The notes below the pieces were generated by a model. The model was not told the origin of the DNA. It saw only the letters and a program-made list of their open reading frames with translations, and did no database searches. A stretch of DNA of 64,000 bases. Origin: Mucilaginibacter flavidus (lineage in GTDB: Bacteria; Bacteroidota; Bacteroidia; Sphingobacteriales; Sphingobacteriaceae). Below, in pieces: positions 15,366 through 23,927 of this stretch. Every line of letters starts with the position of its first letter. Within the stretch, counting starts at the first letter, position 1. The stretch lies in NCBI RefSeq assembly GCF_024055575.1, contig NZ_JAMXOE010000025.1:1-64000 (forward strand), given 5' to 3'. Both the position numbers and the translations under genes were made by a program.

Positions 15366-17807
15366 TTAAAACTTATAAGCCAATGTTGTTAAAAGCTGTC
15401 GCGGGGCGATTGGCGTAATGCTGTAATTATCGTGTATCAGGTAATTTAAAGTATTGGTAACGTTGGTTACGCTCGCCAGCAACGATATCTTTTTATAAGT
15501 GTACCCTGCTGAAACGTCCAGCGTGGTAAAGCCACCAACTGGAACCAGCCTGCTGTAAGCTTGTACCTGTCCAACGGTATTGTTGTAGCCTGCCATACGG
15601 TTGCCGGTGTAAAAAGCTGTTGCGCCAACTTTAAACCCTTTTAAGGTTGGATTGGTAAACGTGTAAAACAAGGTGGCGTTGGCGGTACTTACCGGGCTAA
15701 TAACCAGCCTTTCGCCTAAAATAGGCGAGCCTTTCAAGCCTGTTGTTTTGGTATAGCGGGCATTGTTATACGAATAACCCGTAATAAAGTAAAAATTCTT
15801 TGAAAGATGGCCTGTTACGTCGATATCAAAACCATCGCTGGTGGTTTCTCCGTTTAGCTGTTTTACCGTATTGTCGCTGTTAACCGATCCGTCAGCTTTA
15901 AAAGGGGCAACCACGGCCAGGTTACTGTTAATGATGCGGTATACGCTCACATTAGCAATGATTTTGCCATTAAACAATTCATTTTTTACGCCAGCCTCGT
16001 ATTGGTTAACCAGTGATGGCTTAAGACCTTGGCCTGTGTTAACATCGGTTCCGCTGTTCACAATAAAGTTGTTGCTGTAGCTTACATATATTGAGCTTGT
16101 GCTAACCGGTTGGTATATGAACGCCACTTTTGGCGAGAACGCACGGTCGTAGCGGGTTATGGCTACGCCGTTTCCTGAAGTTTGTCTTTGCAGGTACCGA
16201 ATATCGGTTTGGTAAGTTTGCTGCCACGACCATCGTATGCCGGCAAGGATCTTAATTTTATCAGTAAAACTTACCAAATCCTGCACGTAGGTTCCTACAC
16301 GGTACACAGGGGCTTTAATGCGTGCGGTATCTACTGCGTTTGGAATATCGGTGCGCTGCACATATTTACCCAGGTCGATGGTGTTTATCTTATCATAAGC
16401 ATAGGTACTGATATTTTTGCCATCGATGCTGAAGCCGTTGGTGATATTTAAAACCTTGGTAACATCTGTTCCAACCAAAATTTGATGCGCAATTGATCCG
16501 GTTTTAAATTTACCGGTTAAGTTTACCTGGCCGGTATAATCGTTCTCAGTGGTTTTTGCCCTGGCCAGCCCGCGGTTCCATTCGCCGGTTGCGCTTACCG
16601 TGTTGGGTAAACTTGCCTGGTACGAGTTAATGTCGGTACCCTGTGCCGATATGATGGCATTTAAGTGCCAGTTATCATTAAACTGGTGATTAAGGGTTGC
16701 CATGCCCGAAAACTGGTTCATGTGGCTGTAGGCCCACGAAGTATTGATATATTGCGAACGGGGGACCATAGTAGGAATAGCCTGTCCGTTATTTAGTGAA
16801 CCTATGCCAAAATCAGGTGTCAGGCTTTCGCGCAGATAGTCGCCGGAGATTAGCAATGTTGTTTTTTTGTCAAGGTTAAACAGTAGGGAAGGGTTTACAT
16901 ATTTTCGTTCGGTGTATACATGGTTACGATAGCTGCCATCGTTTTCATAAACCCCTATCAGTCTGAAAGCTATATTTTGACTCAACGGACCATACACATC
17001 CACACTTGGCTTAAACATGTTGTAGCTGCCATAGCGAATAGATACTTCGCCACCGGCGTCAAATTGTGGCTTTTTGGTAACCATATTAATTATCAGCCCG
17101 CCCGATACGTTTCCATATTGCAATGCAGCGCTCCCTTTTAATATCTCTACTGATTGCAGCGTACTTGCTTCAGGAAAGCCTGCAGTGTTTGTTAATACAC
17201 CGTCCTTAAAAATACTGCCCGATGCACCGGTTATGCCGATGCTGTAGCCACGCGCCGAAAATGTTTCGCCAACGCCACCCCGTGTTTGGGTTAATGATAC
17301 GCCGGCAACGTTTTTTACCGCATCGCCCAACCGGTTAATTTGCTGGTCTTCAATAACACGGCTGTTTACGGTTCCGGTACTTTGTGGTAAATCAAGTGCA
17401 CGTATGTTTGCTTTATCCAGTGATACAGGTTTGGGGACCCTATTTGCGCTGATAACGACCTCGTTTAGTTTTGAATAGGTTTCGGTCAATGCAAAATTTA
17501 CCGTTACGGTTTTAGCGGCTATCACAGTAACCGGCTTTTCCTGGCTTTGGGTGCCGATAAATGAAACCACCAGGGTATAATTACCAGGTTTAATATTACT
17601 GATCACGAAACTGCCATCATCTGATGTACTGGTCGACCGGTTTTGCTCTTTAACAGATACCGTTACAAATGCTGCCGGCTGCCCGTCAGAAGTTTTTACG
17701 GTGCCGGATATTTTCCCGGTTGCCAGGTCGTCATCAGCTTTAACAATGTTGCAGCATATTAAGAGTAAGAAAGTAAGGCGGATAGATAGGAGATATAGTG
17801 TTTTCAT
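15366..17807 (-). CDS. TonB-dependent siderophore-type receptor
   Basis: An 813-residue outer-membrane receptor. Signal peptide at about 1-24, carboxypeptidase-regulatory-like domain at about 30-115 (SGTVKTSDGQPAAFVTVSV), plug at about 130-245 (VEILKGSAALQYGNVSGGL), and a 22-strand-type barrel ending in LTTLAYKF with the C-terminal Phe. The plug signature GLIINMVTKKPQ and the VDVYGPL motif are those of the FhuA/FecA-like siderophore receptor family rather than SusC. It probably imports a ferric siderophore. A consensus promoter lies 30 bp upstream; no Fur box was identified with confidence, and no partner transport genes are adjacent. Confidence 0.9.
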   Translation of the reverse strand: MKTLYLLSIRLTFLLLICCNIVKADDDLATGKISGTVKTSDGQPAAFVTVSVKEQNRSTSTSDDGSFVISNIKPGNYTLVVSFIGTQSQEKPVTVIAAKTVTVNFALTETYSKLNEVVISANRVPKPVSLDKANIRALDLPQSTGTVNSRVIEDQQINRLGDAVKNVAGVSLTQTRGGVGETFSARGYSIGITGASGSIFKDGVLTNTAGFPEASTLQSVEILKGSAALQYGNVSGGLIINMVTKKPQFDAGGEVSIRYGSYNMFKPSVDVYGPLSQNIAFRLIGVYENDGSYRNHVYTERKYVNPSLLFNLDKKTTLLISGDYLRESLTPDFGIGSLNNGQAIPTMVPRSQYINTSWAYSHMNQFSGMATLNHQFNDNWHLNAIISAQGTDINSYQASLPNTVSATGEWNRGLARAKTTENDYTGQVNLTGKFKTGSIAHQILVGTDVTKVLNITNGFSIDGKNISTYAYDKINTIDLGKYVQRTDIPNAVDTARIKAPVYRVGTYVQDLVSFTDKIKILAGIRWSWQQTYQTDIRYLQRQTSGNGVAITRYDRAFSPKVAFIYQPVSTSSIYVSYSNNFIVNSGTDVNTGQGLKPSLVNQYEAGVKNELFNGKIIANVSVYRIINSNLAVVAPFKADGSVNSDNTVKQLNGETTSDGFDIDVTGHLSKNFYFITGYSYNNARYTKTTGLKGSPILGERLVISPVSTANATLFYTFTNPTLKGFKVGATAFYTGNRMAGYNNTVGQVQAYSRLVPVGGFTTLDVSAGYTYKKISLLASVTNVTNTLNYLIHDNYSITPIAPRQLLTTLAYKF

Positions 17808-17836
17808 TCGTTATTTATATTAAGTCTAATTAAACG

Positions 17837-17867
17837 CAAAGATATAAGCACAATTTGGAATGGCAAA
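17837..17867 (-). promoter_or_regulatory. Consensus Bacteroidota promoter of the TonB receptor gene
   Basis: On the minus strand TTTG (17867-17864), a 19-base spacer, then TATCTTTG (17844-17837): an exact match to TTTG-N19-TAnnTTTG. The predicted transcription start is near 17830, about 23 bases before the ATG at 17807. Confidence 0.85.
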
Positions 17868-18002
17868 TATTATTTAGAATTAGTTTAAATAACAATAGAG
17901 ATACAAGCTTATCGGCTTGATCTGTAGTTATTTCGAAGAGTAAATTGGATTGGATATGCAGACCAGTGCCTACATCGGGTAAAAGAAAGTATTAATGAGA
18001 TG

Positions 18003-18971
18003 CTATTCCACCGGCCGTTTCCTGAACGTATTAAACATCGGTTTTACTTCCGTAATGTTCCGTTTGGAATATTCGATGCTGGCATTCAGTTCAAAGCCTA
18101 TCAGCAGTATAAGGGAGTTTAAATACAGCCAGAGCATCAATATGATGAGCCCCCCTAAGGAGCCGTATACTTTATTGTAAGATGAAAAGTTGTTGATATA
18201 GTATGCAAACCCCAGCGATGTCAATATCGCCAGTATGGTAGCCATAATGGAGCCGGTGCTTAAAAATTTCCATTTCTGTCTATTCGCGGGCCCGTAGCGG
18301 TAAAGTAGGGATATTGTTACAAAAAATATTGATACCACAATTACCCATCGCGACAGCTTAAGCAGGTATATCCAAAAGACACTTCCAGCTCCAATGTGCT
18401 TCTTTAAGAGGGCTATCAATGCTTCACCACCGGTTAATAAAGTAATTGCGACCAATAACGCCACACTTATTACCACAGTTAGCGATAAGGCTATAGTCCG
18501 CCGTTTTAGCCAAGTCCGCTTTTCGATAATAAGCGACGAACGGTTAAAGGCCTGCATTAAATTTACGATGCCGTTGGTGGCAAAATACAGGGCTGAAACA
18601 AAGCCGATGGATAACAAACTGCCATTATGTATTCGCACAATATCGTTAATGGTGGCCTGGAAAGCCATGTAGGCATTGTAGGGTAAAACCGTCGCTAAAA
18701 CCGTCAACAACTCGGTCTGGAAGTTTTTTATGGGGATGTAGGGGATAAGCGTAAACAAAAATATAGTGGCAGGGAAAAACGCCAGCATAAAGTTAAATGC
18801 AAGTGCCGACGCCTTGTTAAGCAGCGTACGCTGCTGTATTTCGTGGGAAAAAAATGCGGCTACGTCATACAAAGGCAGGGGGTGGAAACCGGGTAAGACA
18901 TAACCCTTTGACCACTTGATGAACCTTTTGTAAAACCCGAACCGCAGTAATATACGATGTGCCCACTTCAT
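18003..18971 (-). CDS. YihY/BrkB-family membrane protein
   Basis: A 322-residue polytopic inner-membrane protein with about six hydrophobic segments. Family signatures are LNKASALAFNFMLAFFPATIFLFTLIPYI, interrupted here as two blocks (residues about 52-70 and 71-85), the central LIEKRTWLKRR loop, and YGPANRQKWKFLSTGSI followed by LGGLIILMLWLYLNSLILLIGFELNA. The function of the family is not established despite older RNase BN or virulence-factor names. It is a single gene, convergent with nothing downstream within 190 bp of the TonB receptor promoter. Confidence 0.9.
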   Translation of the reverse strand: MKWAHRILLRFGFYKRFIKWSKGYVLPGFHPLPLYDVAAFFSHEIQQRTLLNKASALAFNFMLAFFPATIFLFTLIPYIPIKNFQTELLTVLATVLPYNAYMAFQATINDIVRIHNGSLLSIGFVSALYFATNGIVNLMQAFNRSSLIIEKRTWLKRRTIALSLTVVISVALLVAITLLTGGEALIALLKKHIGAGSVFWIYLLKLSRWVIVVSIFFVTISLLYRYGPANRQKWKFLSTGSIMATILAILTSLGFAYYINNFSSYNKVYGSLGGLIILMLWLYLNSLILLIGFELNASIEYSKRNITEVKPMFNTFRKRPVE

Positions 18972-19012
18972 TTATTGATGCTTTTCAAATTTGCCCCACA
19001 ATGTTTTTGGTA

Positions 19013-19097
19013 GCCTCACCTAAATCCTCTCCAAAGGAGAGGACTTGACCTGCAGCCTTTTCATAACCTTCTTCTTTGGAGAGGGCAGGGTGAGGCG
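19013..19097. repeat. Dispersed palindromic repeat, copy 1
   Basis: The unit begins GCCTCACCTAAATCCTCTCC and ends GGGTGAGGC, with outer inverted arms and an inner CTCTCC/GGAGAG palindrome. A second copy with the same ends lies at 23729-23832. It looks like a REP-type intergenic element. Confidence 0.75.
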
Positions 19098-19122
19098 AAC
19101 CACAAATCATTTACGGGTAAAC

Positions 19123-19530
19123 TTACTCAAAAAAAGCTTTTAATTTATTTCTGAAATCCTCCGGGGCAAGGCATGGCCTATTGGTGGTCATATTGATGAA
19201 CACCAGCAGGGTTTCGCCGGTATTTATCAGTTCCTGTTTTTCGTTATAAAGCTCATAGTTAAAATGGATGCGGATGCGCGGCATCTCTTTCATAATCACC
19301 TTTACGGTAATTTCCTCATCGTAAAGGGCAGGCTTCAGGTATTTGCAGCTGAGCTCAACAACCGGCATCATAACACCCGATGCTTCCATACCACTGTAGG
19401 TTAGCCCCATGCTGCGCAGCATTTCTACGCGACCAACCTCGTAAAATTGGGCATAGTTGCCGTAATACATGTAGCCCATCTGGTCGGTTTCGCCATACCG
19501 CACCCGTATTTTAGTAGAATGCTCAAACAT
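19123..19530 (-). CDS. Acyl-CoA thioesterase, YbgC/4HBT hot-dog fold
   Basis: A 135-residue hot-dog thioesterase. The N-terminal motif RVRYGETDQMGYMYYGNYAQFYEVGR contains the catalytic Asp-Gln-Met-Gly region (D near residue 16) seen in two blocks. Family members hydrolyse acyl-CoA or hydroxybenzoyl-CoA. The start codon overlaps the mltG stop codon by one base (TAATG), so it is translated from the cell-envelope operon. The substrate is unknown. Confidence 0.9.
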   Translation of the reverse strand: MFEHSTKIRVRYGETDQMGYMYYGNYAQFYEVGRVEMLRSMGLTYSGMEASGVMMPVVELSCKYLKPALYDEEITVKVIMKEMPRIRIHFNYELYNEKQELINTGETLLVFINMTTNRPCLAPEDFRNKLKAFFE

Positions 19531-20585
19531 TACTTCCTGATGTTTCTATCGTTAAGCGCCTTTTGGAATGCGTGGGCATTTACCAGATGGTCGGCCATGT
19601 TGGTTGCAAACGCATGGTTGCCCGAAAAATCGGCCTTTGCACACATGTAGATGTATTCGTTATGCTGGTAATTCAACACTGCATCAACTGCATTTACCGA
19701 TGGCATCATGATAGGACCGGGGGGCAAACCAGTGTGTAAATAAGTATTATAGGGCGAGTTTATGGACAGGTATCTGTTCAAAACCCTTTTAATGGTAAAG
19801 TCGTGCTCGGCAAAAATAACGGTCGGGTCGGCCTCCAGTTTCATGCCTTTTTTAAGGCGGTTTAAATACAAGCCGGCAATAGCAGGCATTTCATCGTCGT
19901 GCAAGGCTTCAGCATCAACAATTGATGCCAGTACAGATACCTCAACCGGTGTCAAATTAATGGCTGCAGCTTTTTGCTTGCGCTCGGGTGTCCAATACTT
20001 TTCGTAATTGGCATACATCCGCTTAAAAAACTTATCGGGCGTGGTGTTCCAGTATAGTTGATAAGTATTCGGCATAAACACCACATATACATTGTCGGGT
20101 GTTAATCCGTATTGTTGCAGGTAGCTTGCGGAATCGAGCAGGCGTAACATCGATACCGAATCGGGTTCAAGATGTTTGCCTACAAAGCCCGCAAATTCTT
20201 CCTTCAGCCTTAAATTATGGAACGAGAAGTTAACCGGCTCCTGTGTGCCCGAAGCCAGCATATTTATCAGCCGGCGGTTGCTCATACCACTTTTAAGGTG
20301 ATAGCGGCCGGCCTTAACCCGGCTCACATAGTTCATATTTTCGGCTGCTTTGTAAAACGATGCCGTATCCTTCACTATGCCCTGGTCCTTTATGGTTTTA
20401 TACACCGTGTTAAAATCGGCGCCAGTATGTATGTAAAGGTATTCCTGTTTATCGGTAACGTTAGGGGTATAGTATTTTAAGTAATAATTAAGACCGGTAA
20501 AGCCCACTGCTATTATTAAAATTATCACCATAACTACCACAAACTTTCTGAAAGTATGGCCCGATGATGCTTTTTTATTAGTCAT
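19530..20585 (-). CDS. mltG: Endolytic murein transglycosylase MltG
   Basis: A 351-residue inner-membrane protein: one N-terminal helix (about 15-36), a LysM-like segment (DFNTVYKTIKDQGIV) and the YceG/MltG catalytic domain. The conserved block SIVDAEALHDDEMPAIAGLY then NRLKKGMKLEADPTVIF includes the Glu equivalent to the catalytic residue of E. coli MltG. It cleaves nascent glycan strands and sets their length. Its operon partners are a PASTA protein and a rhodanese upstream and a thioesterase downstream. Confidence 0.94.
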   Translation of the reverse strand: MTNKKASSGHTFRKFVVVMVIILIIAVGFTGLNYYLKYYTPNVTDKQEYLYIHTGADFNTVYKTIKDQGIVKDTASFYKAAENMNYVSRVKAGRYHLKSGMSNRRLINMLASGTQEPVNFSFHNLRLKEEFAGFVGKHLEPDSVSMLRLLDSASYLQQYGLTPDNVYVVFMPNTYQLYWNTTPDKFFKRMYANYEKYWTPERKQKAAAINLTPVEVSVLASIVDAEALHDDEMPAIAGLYLNRLKKGMKLEADPTVIFAEHDFTIKRVLNRYLSINSPYNTYLHTGLPPGPIMMPSVNAVDAVLNYQHNEYIYMCAKADFSGNHAFATNMADHLVNAHAFQKALNDRNIRK

Positions 20586-20586
20586 T

Positions 20587-20898
20587 TTAATGTGTTTGTT
20601 GTTTTAATTTTTGGAGGGCCATTAACCCTCCGGTTAAGTTGCGTACTTGCAGATAACCATTTCGCGTTAACAGGTCAGTTGCTGTCTCGCTGCGCAGGCC
20701 TGCCTTGCAAATAACAATAATTTCGTCTGTTTTGTTATACCCCAGTTGGTTTATGTTTTCATTAACCTTTGAAATGGGAATGTTTTTACCGCCGATGTTG
20801 TAAGTATGGTATTCAATTTCCTCCCTAACATCAAGCAGGTTTAACGTCTCTCCGCTTTGCATGCGGTTGTGCAATTCCAGGCTATTGATTGATGGCAT
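20587..20898 (-). CDS. Single-domain rhodanese-like protein
   Basis: A 103-residue rhodanese domain with active-site loop CKAGLRSE (Cys near residue 64), preceded by NLLDVREEIEYHTYNIGG. A Cys at the loop start makes sulfurtransferase chemistry possible. It overlaps the end of the PASTA gene by 17 bases and ends one base before mltG begins, so it is translationally coupled in the envelope operon. Its specific sulfur donor or acceptor is unknown. Confidence 0.9.
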   Translation of the reverse strand: MPSINSLELHNRMQSGETLNLLDVREEIEYHTYNIGGKNIPISKVNENINQLGYNKTDEIIVICKAGLRSETATDLLTRNGYLQVRNLTGGLMALQKLKQQTH

Positions 20899-21667
20899 CT
20901 TTTTTACCCTGCGATACTGTAAGATTTATCCTGGTACCGTTGCTGGTTTTGCTTGCCGAATCTGTTTTCATAGGCGATTGCGCCACAACCACTAAACTGG
21001 TAGAATCGGTAATAGCGCCCTGGTAGGTGATAGTACCCACGGTAAGGCCGCCGTTTTTTATCACAAATTTAGCAGCGTCAAGATCCTGGTTCACCAAATC
21101 GGGGATATCAACCTCGCTGGCGCCTTCACCATTGCCCAGTACAAGGTCTATTCGTGAGCCTTTGGGTATTTGGGTGCCTGCCTTTATGGGCTGACCGCCG
21201 AAACGCATTTCGAGTATCCGGTCGCGCGCTATATCCGACCTGTAGGTAGTATCGCCAACCTTAAGCCCGTAGTTTGCCAGCGTAGCAATAGCTTCGCGGT
21301 AGGTATAGGGCTCTAAATCGGGCATTTTGATGGGGGGCGCTAGCTGCGTAACCACGGTTAAATAAATGGTGCGGTTTTCTTTTACGTTGGTACCAGGGTC
21401 GGGATCCTGCTCTATAACCGAGCCGGGTGTTTTGTCGAGCACGTAAACCGAATCTATCTTAACATCAAATCCCTGGTCTTTTAATATGCTGATGGCCTTG
21501 TCGGCTTGCAGGCCCTTTAACTGCGGAACCGGTACGCCTGTACCATGGCGGGTGTAAATGCTTAAGCCGAAGATGATTGCCATAAACACCACCACAACCA
21601 CGCCAACGGCCAACAGCACATTAACGCGGAATTGCCTGGATTTTAGATATGCCCAAAATTTACTCAT
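20882..21667 (-). CDS. PASTA-domain membrane protein
   Basis: A 261-residue bitopic protein: short cytoplasmic N-terminus, one membrane helix (about 17-38), then three PASTA repeats at about 45-110, 113-180 and 188-255 (VPVPQLKGLQADKAISILKD, MPDLEPYTYREAIATLANYG, IPDLVNQDLDAAKFVIKNGG). PASTA domains bind peptidoglycan fragments or beta-lactams in kinases and penicillin-binding proteins; here there is no kinase or transpeptidase domain. It is the first gene of the PASTA-rhodanese-mltG-thioesterase operon, which supports a role in wall synthesis. Confidence 0.9.
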   Translation of the reverse strand: MSKFWAYLKSRQFRVNVLLAVGVVVVVFMAIIFGLSIYTRHGTGVPVPQLKGLQADKAISILKDQGFDVKIDSVYVLDKTPGSVIEQDPDPGTNVKENRTIYLTVVTQLAPPIKMPDLEPYTYREAIATLANYGLKVGDTTYRSDIARDRILEMRFGGQPIKAGTQIPKGSRIDLVLGNGEGASEVDIPDLVNQDLDAAKFVIKNGGLTVGTITYQGAITDSTSLVVVAQSPMKTDSASKTSNGTRINLTVSQGKKDAINQ

Positions 21668-22007
21668 TTGTTTTATTAGGGATGTGTAGAAAAAATACAG
21701 TCAAACATAAGGGAAAAATTTCGGATTTCGGATTTTCGATTTCGGATTTTGGAAAGACCGCCTTTTTAAATTTCCTGCTTCCTCTACAGGTTTTAACATG
21801 CATTTAAATTGTAAATCCCTATTAATTTCCATTCGGTATAAAACTTAATTTATTGCCGTTTATTGCTTTGTTATCGCCTGCCGGCAAAACTACGCTGCGA
21901 CTGGCACTGATTAAAATATGCCATTTTGATGGTATTTCGGTAGTTGAAATTTATCCCGTGGTTTGCTATGCAGTTTAATAATTAAAAGCACTGCGCAAAA
22001 CTCAATC
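21668..22007. other. Intergenic region with promoter element and low-complexity repeat
   Basis: A minus-strand TATGTTTG (21709-21702) fits the -7 consensus and could drive the PASTA operon, but no -33 TTTG stands 19 bases upstream. At 21719-21752 a short ATTTCGG/ATTTTCG run repeats several times. No gene or RNA structure was recognised in the rest. Confidence 0.5.
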
Positions 22008-22511
22008 ATGAAAACAATCCCTGCTTCATTTTTTAAAATAATAGGCGCATGCCTGTTTATTTCGCTTACAATTGCAGCCTGCAAAAAAGATAGTAAAACA
22101 CCAACCCCGGCAAAAACAACCGGCAAATTTACGTTTAAGCTCGACGGCGGCGCAGCCATAACAGTCGACTCTGCAAATGCCACATTATACAGCGTTGCTG
22201 CTGTAGGCCGAATGATGGATGTATACGCTTATAAAGGCGGAGTAGAAATACTGGAGTTTCATTTCGCGCCAACAACAGGCAACAAAACAGCAGGCACAGC
22301 CCTTGGCACCGGTGCATTTTTAACCTATATGGAATCGCCGGTTTTAAGTTTCGATTCGCAATCCGGGTCGATAAATGTTACCACCTGCGATACAGTAGGC
22401 AATAAGGTTGAAGGCGATTTTAGCTTTGTAGCCAAACAGTACCCGTACACCGGCGGTACTTCAAAATCAATTACCGAGGGACATATGGTGTTTACTAAAA
22501 TCAGTAAGTAG
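22008..22511 (+). CDS. Small lipoprotein of unknown function
   Basis: A 167-residue protein with a lipoprotein signal: MKTIPASFFK, hydrophobic core, then TIAACKKD with the lipidated Cys near residue 25. After a Thr/Pro/Lys-rich linker the mature part is a single predicted beta-rich domain (GKFTFKLDGG ... GHMVFTKIS). I start it at the ATG at 22008 because an upstream in-frame ATG at 21963 would bury the signal peptide. I do not recognise a domain family. The gene is monocistronic and followed by a strong bidirectional terminator. Confidence 0.75.
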   Translation: MKTIPASFFKIIGACLFISLTIAACKKDSKTPTPAKTTGKFTFKLDGGAAITVDSANATLYSVAAVGRMMDVYAYKGGVEILEFHFAPTTGNKTAGTALGTGAFLTYMESPVLSFDSQSGSINVTTCDTVGNKVEGDFSFVAKQYPYTGGTSKSITEGHMVFTKISK

Positions 22512-22525
22512 TTCTTATGTTATCC

Positions 22526-22560
22526 GCCGCTCTTGTCGACCCTTAGGCAACAAGAGCGGC
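22526..22560. terminator. Bidirectional terminator between convergent genes
   Basis: An 11-bp perfect stem: GCCGCTCTTGT (22526-22536) with ACAAGAGCGGC (22550-22560), loop of 13 bases. It lies between the lipoprotein gene (+) and the oxidoreductase gene (-). A short T run follows in the + direction (ATATTTTC). Confidence 0.7.
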
Positions 22561-22569
22561 AGATATTTT

Positions 22570-23493
22570 CTAACTCCCCACTTCAATAACCACTTTCCCA
22601 TTAACCCCGCCACCAGAAACCAAATCTTGTGCCTGGGCGGCATCTTCCAGTTTAAAGGTTTTGGCAATTTGGGTTGTAATTTTTCCTTCTTCCACCAGCT
22701 TTGCGCCAAACTCCAGTTTTTTATGTGACGGTGCGGATGAAATAAATTGAGCGGTAATACCGTACTGCTGTGCCAGCTCCTGCGATGGCGGCATAACGGC
22801 GCTTAATAATTTGCCTGCTTTTTTAACTACCGCGAATGATTTAGCGAGTGTCTCGCCGCCTGCAAGGTCAATCACTAAATCAACTTCTTTTACCAGTTGG
22901 GTAAAATCCTGGTTTTTATAATCTATCACCTCATCAGCGCCTAATGATTTTGCCAGTTCGAGGCCCTGGCCCGACGCTGTGCCGATAACATAAGCGCCCA
23001 ATGCTTTTGCCAACTGTACCATCACACCGCCAACTGCCCCGGCAGCGCCATGTATCAGTACTCGCTGGCCTTGTTTCAGTTCGCCGCCCTCTACCAAAAA
23101 CGAGTAGGAAGTAACCAACGGTATAATAAGGGCCGCAGCTTCGTTAAGTGTTACGTTTTTGGGTATTAAAGCTGCGCTGCCTTCTTTAACAACCACATAT
23201 TCCGCGTAAGTTCCGCCAAATGAGGATGCGAATACTTTGTCGCCCACCTTTAAACGTGAGACACCGCTGCCGACGGCTTCAACTGTTCCTGCTGCATCTG
23301 AGCCAGGTATCCAGGGCAAATTAACGGGTACCACCTGCTGCATCGAGCCTGAGCGCACCTTTATGTCAAAAGGGTTTACCGTGGTGGCGGCTATTTTTAT
23401 TAAAATTTCGCCGTCGCCTGGTTGCGGCTTATCGGCCTGCTTTAACTGTAGTACGCTCGAGTCGTTGTATGTTTCAATTTGGATTGTTTTCAT
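22570..23493 (-). CDS. NADP-dependent quinone oxidoreductase-like MDR
   Basis: A 307-residue member of the zinc-free medium-chain dehydrogenase/reductase group. The N-terminal GroES-like part contains NPFDIKVRSG and PWIPGSDAAGTVEAVG; the Rossmann domain has HGAAGAVGGVMVQLAKALGA near 150 and VIDYKNQDF. The catalytic zinc Cys and His of alcohol dehydrogenases are absent, so it resembles quinone or enone reductases. I start it at the ATG at 23493 rather than 23535, as a -7 element lies just upstream and the family N-terminus begins here. It is a single gene. Confidence 0.9.
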   Translation of the reverse strand: MKTIQIETYNDSSVLQLKQADKPQPGDGEILIKIAATTVNPFDIKVRSGSMQQVVPVNLPWIPGSDAAGTVEAVGSGVSRLKVGDKVFASSFGGTYAEYVVVKEGSAALIPKNVTLNEAAALIIPLVTSYSFLVEGGELKQGQRVLIHGAAGAVGGVMVQLAKALGAYVIGTASGQGLELAKSLGADEVIDYKNQDFTQLVKEVDLVIDLAGGETLAKSFAVVKKAGKLLSAVMPPSQELAQQYGITAQFISSAPSHKKLEFGAKLVEEGKITTQIAKTFKLEDAAQAQDLVSGGGVNGKVVIEVGS

Positions 23494-23522
23494 AGTTAGC
23501 TTGTTTAATGTTTTGTATATGG

Positions 23523-23530
23523 CAAATTTA
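23523..23530 (-). promoter_or_regulatory. -7 promoter element of the oxidoreductase gene
   Basis: TAAATTTG on the minus strand matches TAnnTTTG. It would start transcription near 23516, giving a 23-base leader. No -33 TTTG is visible at the expected spacing. Confidence 0.5.
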
Positions 23531-23728
23531 ACCACAGAGATACAGAGAACACACGGAGAGCGCAGAAAAAGTAAATTTATTACATAGCAATGTATTAAAC
23601 TGGCACGCTTGTGCAGGATTTATTCTGAGCGCACTCCGCGCCGGACGGTGTATCGCCGTGGTTAAAATCGAGGATATTTGATATTAACTGAGTTCGATAT
23701 AACAGGTCTACACTCACAAATCCTCTCT

Positions 23729-23832
23729 CGCCTCACCTAAATCCTCTCCAAAGGAGAGGACTTGAGCTTCCCTCGCGAATAAGAAAGCTTTTGAGGCCCC
23801 TCTCCTTTGGAGAGTGGTTTGGGGTGAGGCGA
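23729..23832. repeat. Dispersed palindromic repeat, copy 2
   Basis: Same boundaries as the copy at 19013-19097: it opens GCCTCACCTAAATCCTCTCC and closes GGGGTGAGGC, with CTCTCC/GGAGAG inner arms. The centre differs between copies, so only the paired ends are conserved. Confidence 0.75.
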
Positions 23833-23927
23833 CCGTTTAACTTATCCCGAACTTACATTAATAACCAATTTATTACGCAATGTTGAATAATTAATAGTTA
23901 AATTAGCCTCACTTAAATCTTATAGCA

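Larger units (their letters stand above)
23494..23927. other. Intergenic region, repeat-bearing
   Basis: This 434-bp gap holds the -7 element above, a stretch at 23531-23570 of the ACCACAGAG...ACACGGAGAG type seen scattered in Bacteroidota genomes, and copy 2 of the palindromic repeat. I see no gene. Confidence 0.5.

Noticed and set aside
21719..21752. CRISPR-like repeated ATTTCGG units
   Set aside because: The units are only seven to nine bases, lack spacers and are not regular in size; simple low-complexity sequence.
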